A stretch of 64,000 nt of DNA from Haloactinospora alba (GTDB lineage: Bacteria > Actinomycetota > Actinomycetes > Streptosporangiales > Streptosporangiaceae). Location: positions 2,155,501 to 2,219,500 of the forward strand of contig NZ_VFQC01000001.1 of the NCBI RefSeq assembly GCF_006717075.1. The letters run 5' to 3'. The position numbers and the translations under genes are program-made. A model generated the notes under the pieces. That model was not told the origin of the DNA. It ran no database searches and saw only the letters and a program-made list of their open reading frames with translations. Of this stretch, positions 42,126-51,265 are shown one piece after another; the stretch's first letter is position 1, and each line of letters starts with the position of its first letter.

Positions 42126-42356
42126 AGCTCTCCTCAGCACGATCGAATAACAGCGTATCCCCCCGCGCCAAGTATTTTTTCACATTCGGTCTATACCATT
42201 CCGTTCTGACCCACCGCCATCCGCACCAAACATCCAAAAAGCGGCATTGAACCATAATCTACACGAATACGACACAAACTAATATTCTGCTCGGAATAGA
42301 AAGACAATCACACGTTTCACTCCTGCGGAGGGACCGGACCGGGCAGGAGGCCGTGG

Positions 42357-43943
42357 TCACCTCCCCTCCTCCGAGAGGTCGCCTTCGGAGCCTTTCCCGG
42401 AGTCCTCGCCCTCCGGCGCGGTGGCGGCCGTGGCGGGGGCCTCGCGCGGCATCCAGACGAGTACGACCACGAGGCAGAGCAGCCCGATACCCATCGAGCA
42501 CAACGCGGCGGAATGCATACCCTGCAGGAACGCGTCCTTGGCCGGAGCCACCAGCTCCTGCCCGCGCTCACCCAGCCGCGGCACGACCGCCATGGTCGCC
42601 TCGATGGACTCACCGGCGTCCCGGCGCACCTGGCGGGGCAGTCCCGCGAGCTCGGGTGCCATGTGCGAACGGTAGACGGCGGAGAGCACCGCGCCGAGAA
42701 CGGCCACTCCCAGGGCCGTGGCCACCTGCCGGACGGTGTTCTGCACCGCGGACGCGGCTCCGGCCTGGTCCTGCGGGACCGAGGACATGATGGAGACGGT
42801 GGCCGGGGTCATCACCATCGCGACTCCGGTCCCCTGCAGGAAGAACGCCACCTCGATCGTCCATACCGGGGTGTCGAGGCCGATCGTGGAGTAGTAGCCC
42901 AGCGCCAGGGACAGCAGCACCACGCCGACGGCACCGACGAGCTTGGGACCGAACCTGGTGACGAGATGGGGCGCCAGGGGGGAGACGATCATCTGCGCGG
43001 CCGCGATGGGAAGCACCAGCAGCCCGGCGTGCAGCGGGGTGAACTCGCGCACGCTCTGCCAGTAGAAGGTGATGAAGAACAGGACCCCGGCCATGGCGAA
43101 GAACATCATCATGATGGCGACGACCGCCACGGACATCCGGGGGTTGCGGAACAGGCGCACGTTGAGCGCCGGGTACTCGCAGCGCGACTCGTAGTAGAGG
43201 AACCCGGCCAGTACCGCCAGACCGGCGAGGATGGCGCCGGCGACGTCCGGTTCGGCCAGCGAACTGCGTTCACCGGCCTCGATGATGCCGTACACCAGCA
43301 GGACGAGGCCGATGATGGACAGGACCACCCCGACCGGATCCAGTTTCCCGGGCTCCTCGTTGCGCGACTCGGGGACCAGCAGCGCCATCAAGAGCAGGCC
43401 GATTCCGGTGACCGGGACGTTGATGAGGAAGACCGACCCCCACCAGAAGTGTTCCAGCAGGAAACCGCCCAGCGGCGGACCGATCCCCAGGGCCAGTCCC
43501 ACGGCACCGGCCCAGATACCGATGGCCTTGCCCCGTTCGTCGGACGGGAAGACGTTGGTGATGATCGCCAGTGTCTGGGGCATGATGGCCGCGCCGCCGA
43601 GTCCCATGACGGTGCGGGCCCAGATGAGGTGCTGCGGCTCCTGGGAGTACGCGGCGGCCAGGGACCCCAGGCCGAAGATGGCCAGTCCGGTGAGGAGGAC
43701 GCGTTTGCGACCGACGCGGTCGCCGATGATCCCGAAGGTGAACAGCAGCCCGGCGAAGACGAGTGTGTAGGAGTTCACCGACCAGGCGAGTTCTCCCTGG
43801 CTGGCGCCGATCCCCTGCTCCGGGTCGGATATCACCCGCAGTGCCACGTTGAGGATGGTGTTGTCCAGCACCACCACGAGCAGGCTGATGACGAGCACAG
43901 CGAGTATGCCCCACCGTCTGCGGTACACCGATAACGAATCCAC
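42357..43943 (-). CDS. MFS drug/proton antiporter, DHA2 (EmrB/QacA) type
   Basis: 528 aa from GTG 43943 (VDSLSVYRRRWG; GGGAG upstream). About 14 membrane helices. Motif A appears as GDRVGRKRVLL, and the DHA2-type start LDNTILNVALRVI lies in helix 1, with the antiporter motif C-like GPPLGGFLLEHF. Probably exports toxic compounds or a natural product. It could export a product of the adjacent P450, but nothing else suggests a biosynthetic cluster. A longer upstream frame has no ribosome site. Confidence 0.9.
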   Translation of the reverse strand: MDSLSVYRRRWGILAVLVISLLVVVLDNTILNVALRVISDPEQGIGASQGELAWSVNSYTLVFAGLLFTFGIIGDRVGRKRVLLTGLAIFGLGSLAAAYSQEPQHLIWARTVMGLGGAAIMPQTLAIITNVFPSDERGKAIGIWAGAVGLALGIGPPLGGFLLEHFWWGSVFLINVPVTGIGLLLMALLVPESRNEEPGKLDPVGVVLSIIGLVLLVYGIIEAGERSSLAEPDVAGAILAGLAVLAGFLYYESRCEYPALNVRLFRNPRMSVAVVAIMMMFFAMAGVLFFITFYWQSVREFTPLHAGLLVLPIAAAQMIVSPLAPHLVTRFGPKLVGAVGVVLLSLALGYYSTIGLDTPVWTIEVAFFLQGTGVAMVMTPATVSIMSSVPQDQAGAASAVQNTVRQVATALGVAVLGAVLSAVYRSHMAPELAGLPRQVRRDAGESIEATMAVVPRLGERGQELVAPAKDAFLQGMHSAALCSMGIGLLCLVVVLVWMPREAPATAATAPEGEDSGKGSEGDLSEEGR

Positions 43944-44268
43944 GCAAAGCTCCCATATACCGAATAACGGAATCTCAACAACAAGATAGTTCAGTGCCGC
44001 ACGGCACACCCACGCACCACCACGCAAGCGTCCGCTCGCGTACGTGTGCCGCGCCGCCCGGGACAACTCGCTCCCGCCCGGGAAGCGTCCCGTACAGGTA
44101 GGACAATTCCTGCGGGAATGTCAGCTACCTCACCAATGCCGCGGAAAACACCACGTGCCATGATGTGGTGGAGGGGCCGGTGGCCTCTGCCACCGGTGCG
44201 AGACCGGCCCCGTACCGGTAACCGTCCGGGGACGCCGCCACGGCGCCTCGAGGCTGAAGGAGCTGCAC
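43944..44268. other. Divergent intergenic region MFS / panB
   Basis: About 325 bp without a gene. It contains the hairpin CCGGTGGC-CTCT-GCCACCGG at 44177-44196. This lies within the panB leader and may be a regulatory structure or a remnant terminator. Confidence 0.5.
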
Positions 44269-45102
44269 ATGACAACCGCCGCCTCCCCTCTGTACGGGGG
44301 GAACTCCAACCGCCGCGTAACCGTGCGTGACATCGCTCAGGCCCGGGAGCGCGGCGAGCGTTGGCCCATGCTGACCGCCTACGACGCCCTCACCGCGCGT
44401 GTGTTCGACGAGGCCGGCATCCCGGTGCTGCTCGTCGGGGACTCCGCCGCGATGGTCGTCTACGGCTACGAATCGACCGTTCCGGTCACGGTGGACGAGC
44501 TGCTCCCGCTCACGGCGGCGGTCGCCCGCTCCACCAGGCGCGCTCTGGTCGTGGCGGACCTGCCCTTCGCGTCCTACCAGGGCTCCTCGCAGCAGGCGCT
44601 GGACACGGCCGCCCGGTTCATGCAGGAGGGCGGTGCGCAGGCCGTCAAGCTGGAGGGCGGCCGGCGCGTGGCCCACCAGGTGGAGGCCCTGGTCTCGGCC
44701 GGCATCCCGGTCATGGGACACGTCGGGCTCACCCCGCAGTCGGTGAACACCCTGGGCGGCTACCGGGTCCAGGGGCGCGGCGACGCCCGGGAACGCCTGC
44801 TCGCCGACGCCAAGGAGCTGGAACACGCCGGTGCCTTCTCCGTGGTCCTGGAGTGCGTTCCGGCCGAGCTGGCCAGCCAGGTCACCGAGCAGCTGTCCGT
44901 TCCCACGATCGGCATCGGCGCCGGCGACGGCACGGACGCGCAGGTTCTCGTGTGGCAGGACATGGCGGGTCTCAGCCCGACGACGGCGTCGTTCGTCAAG
45001 ACCTACGCCAACCTCGCCGACACCCTGACCCAGGCGGCGCGGAGTTTCGCGGACGAGGTCGTCGCGGGGGACTTCCCGGACTCCGAGCACTCCTTCACCT
45101 GA
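44269..45102 (+). CDS. panB: 3-methyl-2-oxobutanoate hydroxymethyltransferase
   Basis: 277 aa. PanB transfers a hydroxymethyl group from methylene-THF to 2-oxoisovalerate, the first step to pantothenate. Family motifs: [59 protein letters not shown] (shown in part) and TIGIGAG. Metal-binding Asp and Glu positions lie in the GDS and LEC segments. A terminator follows directly. No other pan genes are in the window. Confidence 0.96.
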   Translation: MTTAASPLYGGNSNRRVTVRDIAQARERGERWPMLTAYDALTARVFDEAGIPVLLVGDSAAMVVYGYESTVPVTVDELLPLTAAVARSTRRALVVADLPFASYQGSSQQALDTAARFMQEGGAQAVKLEGGRRVAHQVEALVSAGIPVMGHVGLTPQSVNTLGGYRVQGRGDARERLLADAKELEHAGAFSVVLECVPAELASQVTEQLSVPTIGIGAGDGTDAQVLVWQDMAGLSPTTASFVKTYANLADTLTQAARSFADEVVAGDFPDSEHSFT

Positions 45103-45107
45103 GAGCT

Positions 45108-45139
45108 CCCGAGCCGGAGGGCCCGCCCTCCGGCTCGGG
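45108..45139 (+). terminator. Terminator after panB
   Basis: 15-bp perfect stem (CCCGAGCCGGAGGGC with 45125-45139) and 2-nt loop, 5 bp after the stop. No T-tract. Confidence 0.8.
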
Positions 45140-45212
45140 ATGACCAACCCCGAACCGAATATTACTCAGCGGTAGAATCAGGGGATTCAGCGCGATGACA
45201 AACGGAGGCACG

Positions 45213-46250
45213 ATGCGCATCTCCATGCCGCTGCAGTACGCCGGAGAGCCGAAAGAGGCCGTCGAGCAGGTGGCCGAACTGGAAAAGGTCGGCCTGGACA
45301 CGGTCTGGGTAGCCGAGCTGTACGGGTACGACAGCCCCACTCTGATGGGCTACCTCGCGGCCCGCACCGAGCGGGTCAACATCGGTTCGGCCATCCTCCC
45401 GCTGTACAGCCGCACCCCCACCCTGATCGCACAGACCGCGGCCGGACTGGACTACCTCTCCGACGGGCGCGCCGTGCTGGGACTGGGCGCCAGCGGCCCC
45501 CAGGTCATCGAGGGGTGGCACGGTGTCCCCTACCGCAAGCCACTGGCGCGCACCCGGGACGTGGTCGAGGTGTGCCGCAAGGTCTGGGCCCGCGAGGACC
45601 GGCTCAGCCACGACGGGAAAACCGTCACCCTGCCGCTTCCCCCCGAGGAGGGCACCGGCCTGGGCAAACCACTGAAGATCATCAACCACCCGGTGCGCGG
45701 TTCCATCCCCATCTACGCGGCCTCGCTCGGGGAGAAGAACGTGGAGATGACCGCCGAGATCGCCAACGGATGGCTCCCCCACCTCTTCATTCCGGAGAAA
45801 GCCCACAGGGTCTGGGGGGACGCGCTGGCGGCCGGTAAGGCCAAGCGGGACCCGGCGCTGGGGGAGCTGGAGATCTCCGCCGGCGGGATGCTCGCCATCG
45901 GTGAGGACGAGGAGACGCGCAAGCTCGCCGACCTCACCCGACCGATGATCGCGCTGTACGTCGGGGGTATGGGCGCCAAGGGGGCGAACTTCTACAACAA
46001 CGTCGCCCGCCGCTACGGGTACGAGGAAGCCGCGGAGAAGATCCAGGACCTCTACCTCGACGGGAAGAAGGACGAGGCCGCCGCCGCGGTCCCCGACGAG
46101 ATGGTGGAGCTCACGAACCTCGTCGGCCCGGAGTCCTACGTGCGCGAGCGGGTCGAGGCCTTCCGGGAGGCCGGAGTCACCAACCTGAACGTGACCCCGG
46201 TCGGCGGTGACCCCGTCGCGCTCATCGAGAAGCTCAACAGCTGGATGTAG
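45213..46250 (+). CDS. LLM-class F420-dependent oxidoreductase
   Basis: 345 aa from ATG 45213, chosen for GGAGG 5 bp upstream over an ATG at 45195. A luciferase-like TIM barrel: MRISMPLQYAGEPKEAVEQ, VAELYGYDSPTLMGYLAART, LGLGASGPQVIEGWHG and the C-terminal NLNVTPVGGDP. The sequence matches the F420-binding branch often named by analogy with methylene-H4MPT reductase, although actinomycetes lack that pathway. Substrate unknown. It converges on an NADPH:F420 reductase gene that could supply its cofactor. Confidence 0.88.
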   Translation: MRISMPLQYAGEPKEAVEQVAELEKVGLDTVWVAELYGYDSPTLMGYLAARTERVNIGSAILPLYSRTPTLIAQTAAGLDYLSDGRAVLGLGASGPQVIEGWHGVPYRKPLARTRDVVEVCRKVWAREDRLSHDGKTVTLPLPPEEGTGLGKPLKIINHPVRGSIPIYAASLGEKNVEMTAEIANGWLPHLFIPEKAHRVWGDALAAGKAKRDPALGELEISAGGMLAIGEDEETRKLADLTRPMIALYVGGMGAKGANFYNNVARRYGYEEAAEKIQDLYLDGKKDEAAAAVPDEMVELTNLVGPESYVRERVEAFREAGVTNLNVTPVGGDPVALIEKLNSWM

Positions 46251-46310
46251 GCCGCATCCGGTGGTTCGCGGCTGGCCCGGGCACACCGCGGGGACGCCCG
46301 GGCCGGCCGG

Positions 46311-47000
46311 TCAGACGTCAGTGACGCGAAGTCCCGCGTGGGCCTTGTAACGCCGGTTGACGGCGATCACGTTCGCGGTGAGCGCCTCCACCTGGTGGGC
46401 GTTGCGCAACCGCCCGCCGTAGATCCCGCGCATCCCGGATATCCGGCTCGCCAGGGCGCGCACGGTGTCGGTGGCGTCCCGGTCGTCCCCGAGCACCAGG
46501 ACGTCCAGCTCGACCTCGTCGACCGCCGGGTCCAGCAGCAGCACGCTGGAGACGTGGTGGAACGCCGCGACCACCCGGCTGTCGGGCAGCACGGCCTCGG
46601 CCTGCTGGGCAGCGCTGCCCTCCTCGACCTGCAGCGCGTAGGGGCCGCGCTTGTCGAACCCCAGGGGGTTCACGCAGTCCACGACGATCTTGCCCGCGAG
46701 TGGTTCCGCGAGCGAGGCGAGCAACTCCCGGTGCCCGTCCCAGGGAACGGCAACGATCACGATGTCGCCCTCCCGCGCGGCCCGGGCGTTGTCCGCACCA
46801 CGGACCCCCAGGTGCGCACCGAGCTCGTCGGCCGCCGCCTGGGCACGCTCGGCGCTGCGCGACCCCAGTACCACGTCGTGCCCAGCCATGGCGAGCCGCA
46901 GCCCCAGGCCCCGGCCCTGGTCACCGGTTCCTCCCAGCACACTCACGGACAGTCCGCTGATATCGGGAAGATCGTAGGGAGATTTCTGCTGTTCTGACAT
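46311..47000 (-). CDS. fno: NADPH-dependent F420 reductase
   Basis: 229 aa from ATG 47000. A Rossmann fold opens with VSVLGGTGDQGRGLGLRLAMAG. The phosphate-binding SRSAERA suits NADPH. The family motifs VAVPWDGH, VVDCVNPLGFDKRG and VVAAFHHVSS are clear. It moves hydride between NADPH and F420, supplying reduced F420. It converges with the F420-dependent oxidoreductase, 60 bp between stops, a functional pairing by position. Confidence 0.9.
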   Translation of the reverse strand: MSEQQKSPYDLPDISGLSVSVLGGTGDQGRGLGLRLAMAGHDVVLGSRSAERAQAAADELGAHLGVRGADNARAAREGDIVIVAVPWDGHRELLASLAEPLAGKIVVDCVNPLGFDKRGPYALQVEEGSAAQQAEAVLPDSRVVAAFHHVSSVLLLDPAVDEVELDVLVLGDDRDATDTVRALASRISGMRGIYGGRLRNAHQVEALTANVIAVNRRYKAHAGLRVTDV

Positions 47001-47099
47001 GTACCCGATCATTCCAGTTGTGGATCAGCGAGGGGACACCAGTGGTCCGGGTGTCGGGTCCTGCTGCGGCAGCGGGGATGTATACGGCAGCATGGGCGG

Positions 47100-47693
47100 A
47101 TGGACGCCCATCACGTAGCGGTACTGCGCGACCTCCTCGCATCGACCCCGTGGGTGGAACGCAGTGAGAAGTTCGCCCAAGCTCTTCGCCGCACCCGGGA
47201 GGCGGGAGGGTTGTTACTGATGGGGACACCGGGTGAGGAACCGTGGCACCTGGCCGCGCACCTGGACGACGAGAGCCGCTACGCCGGCCTTCCCCAGCTC
47301 TCCCCGAGCCTGGTGCGGTGGAGCCCGCCCCCCGATGCCCCCGCCCACCTCGGCATCGGTCTCGAGCGGCTGTCCGACACCCGGCGGGGGGACACCCTGT
47401 TCGTGGTGAACTCCGAGGAGGAGGCCCCCGTTCCCCTGTTGGAACGGGTCGACGACGCGCGCCGGAAGGGGGCCACCGTTCTCTCCATGGACCAGGGGGA
47501 CCGAGAGCTGGGGGCGCTCGCGCACGAGGCGCTCAGTCTGACCCCGGAGGCCGCGCCGTTGACGTTCGACGGTCTGCAACACCTGGTCAGCACAGCAGCC
47601 GGGGATCCGCGGGAGGGTTCCGCCAGTGCTGGACTGCGTGAACGGGTTTCCCGGTTCCTCGACCTCGTCAGTGGTCCGCGCATCCCCGACTAG
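47100..47693 (+). CDS. Hypothetical protein with SIS-like domain
   Basis: 197 aa. The core resembles a sugar-isomerase (SIS) fold: SEKFAQALRRTREAGGLLLMG, then RGDTLFVVNSEEEAPVPLLE, RVDDARRKGATVLSMDQGD and LAHEALSLTP. Such domains bind phosphosugars, but the sugar-binding Ser/Thr loop is not typical here. Function unknown. It converges with the small gene at 47700. Confidence 0.65.
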   Translation: MDAHHVAVLRDLLASTPWVERSEKFAQALRRTREAGGLLLMGTPGEEPWHLAAHLDDESRYAGLPQLSPSLVRWSPPPDAPAHLGIGLERLSDTRRGDTLFVVNSEEEAPVPLLERVDDARRKGATVLSMDQGDRELGALAHEALSLTPEAAPLTFDGLQHLVSTAAGDPREGSASAGLRERVSRFLDLVSGPRIPD

Positions 47694-47699
47694 TGTTGT

Positions 47700-47897
47700 T
47701 CAGTCCCGGTCGTCCTGTTCGTCCCAGGCCTCGTTGCGTTCGGCTACGGTGCTCAGCGCAGCGGCGGCGGTGGCCTCATCGGGATAGGGACCCAACCGGT
47801 ACTTCCCGGGACACCCGGGACCCTGTTCCGGTTTGCTGTGCCTGAGGCAGTACCACCACTGCTGATCCTCAGGAGTGTTGTTCTCCCAGTCACTCAT
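47700..47897 (-). CDS. Small conserved actinobacterial protein, SPOR-like
   Basis: 65 aa from ATG 47897 (AGGAG upstream). Contains [37 protein letters not shown] (in part), a pattern of small actinobacterial proteins ending in an acidic tail. The Gly-Pro-Tyr-x-x-x-x-A-A-A-L part resembles the end of SPOR domains. Function unknown. Divergent from map. Confidence 0.7.
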   Translation of the reverse strand: MSDWENNTPEDQQWWYCLRHSKPEQGPGCPGKYRLGPYPDEATAAAALSTVAERNEAWDEQDDRD

Positions 47898-48012
47898 ACC
47901 CAACTCCTGTTGGACCCGTTACGGCGTTACGTCCGTGCATCCGGTCCCTACCCGCACATTCCGTTTCCGACGCGGACCTTTGGGTGTCGCTTGGGAACTA
48001 CACTTGGCAGTC

Positions 48013-48864
48013 ATGACTACCCCGTTGGTTCCCGGGCGTGTTTCCCCACCCCGTTCGGTGCCGCGCCATATCACGCGGCCGGAGTACGTTGGCAAGAAGC
48101 ACCCCACCGAGGGGGTGCGCGGCGACGTCCAGTCCGCCGAGACCGTGGAGGCCATGCGCGAGGCGGGACGCATCGCCGCGCAGGCGCTGCAGGAGGTCGG
48201 CCGCCACGTCGCTCCGGGAACGACCACGGACGAGCTCGACCGTGTCGGCCACGAGTTCCTCTGCGACCACGGGGCCTACCCGAGCACCCTGGGGTACAAG
48301 GGATACCCCAAGTCGCTGTGCTCCTCGCTCAACGAGGTCATCTGCCACGGCATCCCCGACGACACCGTCATCGGCGACGGCGACATCGTCAACATCGACA
48401 TCACCGCCTACATCAACGGTGTCCACGGCGACACGAACGCGACGTTCCTCGCCGGCGACGTCGACGAGGAGACCCGATCGCTGGTGGAACGCACCCGTGA
48501 GGCCACCTCGCGTGCCATCAGGGCGTGCCGCCCCGGGCGCCAGATCAACGTGATCGGCCGGGTGATCGAGTCCTACGCGAAGCGGTTCGGTTACGGGGTG
48601 GTGCGCGACTTCACCGGCCACGGTGTGGGCCCGGAGTTCCACTCCGGACTGGTGATCCCGCACTACGACGACCCGGGGGCGACCACCGTCATACAGCCCG
48701 GGATGACGTTCACGATCGAGCCCATGATCACGCTGGGCACGGTCGACTACGACGTGTGGGACGACGGATGGACCGTGGTCACCGCGGACCGGAGGCCCAC
48801 GGCCCAGTTCGAGCACACCCTGCACATCACCGACGAGGGCGCCGAGATCCTCACGCAGCTCTAG
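48013..48864 (+). CDS. map: Methionine aminopeptidase, type I
   Basis: 283 aa from ATG 48013. It removes the initiator Met from new proteins. All five metal ligands are visible: Asp in NIDITAY, Asp in HGDTN, His in GHGVG, Glu in TIEPMI and Glu in QFEHTL. The substrate-binding His lies in EVICHGIP. The N-terminal extension ([13 protein letters not shown]) is the SH3-binding-type linker of actinobacterial MapA-like enzymes. The longer upstream frame is rejected. Confidence 0.96.
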   Translation: MTTPLVPGRVSPPRSVPRHITRPEYVGKKHPTEGVRGDVQSAETVEAMREAGRIAAQALQEVGRHVAPGTTTDELDRVGHEFLCDHGAYPSTLGYKGYPKSLCSSLNEVICHGIPDDTVIGDGDIVNIDITAYINGVHGDTNATFLAGDVDEETRSLVERTREATSRAIRACRPGRQINVIGRVIESYAKRFGYGVVRDFTGHGVGPEFHSGLVIPHYDDPGATTVIQPGMTFTIEPMITLGTVDYDVWDDGWTVVTADRRPTAQFEHTLHITDEGAEILTQL

Positions 48865-48921
48865 GCTCTGTCCGCCGGGCAGAGCCTGGTCTCGGTCGCG
48901 GCGAGTCGTTAGGCTCGCCCC

Positions 48922-49755
48922 GTGAAGATCCTCATCTCCGCCGACATGGAAGGCGCGACCGGGGTCACCTGGGGCGCGGATGTGGAACCGGGAACGGAGC
49001 AGTGGCAGCGCTGCCGCGCCATGTTCACCTCGGATGTCAACGGCGCGATCGCCGGGTTCCTCGCCGGCGGCGCCTCCGAGGTCGTGGTGAACGAGGCGCA
49101 CTCCACCATGCGGAACCTCCTGCTGGAGCAGCTCGACGAGCGCGCCACGATGCTGACCGGCAGGCACAAGGACCTGTCCATGGTCGAGGGCGTGCAGCAC
49201 GGGGACACGGACGGTGCGGCGTTCCTGGGGTACCACAGCGGCGCCGGGGACAGCGGGGTCCTCGCGCACACCTACCTGCCGAACTCCATCACGGGGGTGT
49301 GGCTCGACGGGGAACCCGCGAGCGAGGGGCGCCTCAACGCCCGCGTCACCGCCGAGCACGGCTGCCCGGTCGTTCTGGTCACCGGCGACGACCGGGCGTG
49401 CGCGGACGCCGCCTCCTACGCCCCCGACGCCCGCACCGTGACGGTCAAGGAGTGCGTGTCGCGCTACGCCGCGGTGTGCCGTCCTCCCTCCCGCACGTTC
49501 ACCGACATCGCGGCCGGCGCCGAGCAGGCCGTCGCGCTGGCAGGAAACACCGGACCGGGGCGCCGCGACCCGCTCACCGTGGAGGTCGAGACGGACGCCT
49601 CCCACCTGGCCGGCGCGGCGACGCTCGTTCCCGGGGTCGGCCGGGTCGGCACCCGGCGGGTGCGCTACACCTCCCCGAGCGCCTACGAGATGATCCGCAC
49701 CTTCAAGGCGGTTACCACCCTGATCTCCAACGCGGCCGAGACCAGCTACGGGTAG
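48922..49755 (+). CDS. M55 family D-aminopeptidase (DppA-like)
   Basis: 277 aa from GTG 48922. The M55 signature KILISADMEGATGV begins the protein, with the zinc ligands D8 and E10 (DME) and the His in VNEAHSTMRNLL. FLGYHSGAG and GSGVLAH-like segments (GDSGVLAHTYLP) complete the active site. Family members cleave D-amino acids from short peptides, typically D-Ala-D-Ala from cell walls. It heads a run of four peptidase genes. Confidence 0.92.
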   Translation: MKILISADMEGATGVTWGADVEPGTEQWQRCRAMFTSDVNGAIAGFLAGGASEVVVNEAHSTMRNLLLEQLDERATMLTGRHKDLSMVEGVQHGDTDGAAFLGYHSGAGDSGVLAHTYLPNSITGVWLDGEPASEGRLNARVTAEHGCPVVLVTGDDRACADAASYAPDARTVTVKECVSRYAAVCRPPSRTFTDIAAGAEQAVALAGNTGPGRRDPLTVEVETDASHLAGAATLVPGVGRVGTRRVRYTSPSAYEMIRTFKAVTTLISNAAETSYG

Positions 49756-49887
49756 GCGCGCTGCCCGGTGCGGGGCACGCCCGAAACGTGCCGCCGTGCC
49801 CGCGCAGCGGACCCGCCGGACGTTCCACCGGAAAGGAGTAGGACAGCGCGCTCCACCAGCGGGGAGCGGCCCTGGCTGTCCGGCACC

Positions 49888-51246
49888 ATGACGAGCGAGA
49901 CGCAGGCCACCGACCGGACCGCCGATGCCGAGGTCGTCCGGTTCACGTCCGAACTGATCCGGATCGACACCACCAATCACGGGGGAGGCCAGGGGTGGGA
50001 ACGCCCCGCCGCGGAGTACGTCGCCGCGCGGTTGGGCGAGGCGGGTCTCTCCCCGCGGATCCTGGAGTCGGCTCCCGGCCGCGCCAACGTGGTCGCCCGG
50101 GTCCGGGGGAACGATCCCGACGCCCCCGCGCTGCTCGTACACGGCCACCTGGACGTGGTGCCGGCGGACCCGGAGCTGTGGAGCGCGCCCCCGTTCTCCG
50201 GCGAGGTCCGCGACGGGACGGTCTTCGGCCGTGGCGCGGTGGACATGAAGAACACCGATGCCATGCTGCTCGCGTTGGTGCGTTCCTGGGCGCGCACCGG
50301 GACGCGGCCGCGCCGGGACATCGTGCTCGCGTTCACCGCGGACGAGGAGGACAGCGCCGCCTACGGCGCGGAGTGGCTGGTGCGCGAGCACCCCTCGCTC
50401 TTCTCCGACTGCGCCGCGGGCGTCAGCGAGTCGGGCGCGTTCACGTTCCACGCGCGGACCGTTTCCGGTGAGCCCGTACGGCTGTACCCGGTCGGCGCGG
50501 GAGAGCGCGGCTCGGCGTGGTTGCGGCTGACAGCCTCCGGCACCGCCGGCCACGGCTCCAAGGCCAACGACGACAACGCGGTGGGAGCGCTGGCCGCCGC
50601 GGTCACCCGCATCGACTCCCATGCCTGGCCGGTCCGGCTCACACCCGTCACCCGGGCGGCCCTGGCCGGGATCGGGGACGCCGTGGGCAGGCCGGTCGAC
50701 CCGGACGATGCCGGCTTCGACCCGCAGCGGGACCTGGAGAGCGTGCTGGCGGACTTCGGCCCGGCCGCCTCCCTCGTGCGGTCCACGCTCCGCAACAGCA
50801 CGAACCCGACCGTGCTGGAGGCCGGCTCCAAGGTCAACGTCATCCCCTCAAGGGCTTCCGCCCTGGTGGACGGGCGGATCCTTCCCGGCTGCGCCGAGGA
50901 GTTCCACACCACTCTCGACGAGCTCACCGGGGACCGCGTGGAGTGGGAGTACACCCACCGCTCCCCCGCACTGCTCTCCCCCGTGGACTCCCCCGTGTTC
51001 GCGGCGATGCGGGAGGCGCTGCTCGCGCACGACCCCGATGCGCACGTCGTCCCGGTCTGCCTCTCCGGCGGCACCGACGCCAAACAGTTCTCCGAGCTCG
51101 GCATCCCCGGGTACGGCTTCTCCCCGTTGCGCCTTCCGCCGTCACTGGACTACGGCGCGCTCTTCCACGGTGTTGACGAACGGGTGCCCGTCGACTCCCT
51201 CACGTTCGGTGTGCGGGTACTGGACCGGTTCCTCACGACAGTCTGA
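49888..51246 (+). CDS. M20 family metallopeptidase
   Basis: 452 aa from ATG 49888. Zinc-site motifs are VHGHLDVVPAD, GRGAVDMKNTDA and FTADEEDSAAYGAEWL. A dimerisation domain carries GTAGHGSKANDDNA, and the C-terminus has LSGGTDAKQFSELG. It most resembles the M20 branch annotated as peptidase or acylase acting on small peptides or N-acyl amino acids. In a one-strand cluster with other peptidases; the S9 gene starts 19 bp downstream. Confidence 0.9.
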   Translation: MTSETQATDRTADAEVVRFTSELIRIDTTNHGGGQGWERPAAEYVAARLGEAGLSPRILESAPGRANVVARVRGNDPDAPALLVHGHLDVVPADPELWSAPPFSGEVRDGTVFGRGAVDMKNTDAMLLALVRSWARTGTRPRRDIVLAFTADEEDSAAYGAEWLVREHPSLFSDCAAGVSESGAFTFHARTVSGEPVRLYPVGAGERGSAWLRLTASGTAGHGSKANDDNAVGALAAAVTRIDSHAWPVRLTPVTRAALAGIGDAVGRPVDPDDAGFDPQRDLESVLADFGPAASLVRSTLRNSTNPTVLEAGSKVNVIPSRASALVDGRILPGCAEEFHTTLDELTGDRVEWEYTHRSPALLSPVDSPVFAAMREALLAHDPDAHVVPVCLSGGTDAKQFSELGIPGYGFSPLRLPPSLDYGALFHGVDERVPVDSLTFGVRVLDRFLTTV

Positions 51247-51265
51247 CAAGGAGCAAGGACTCACG

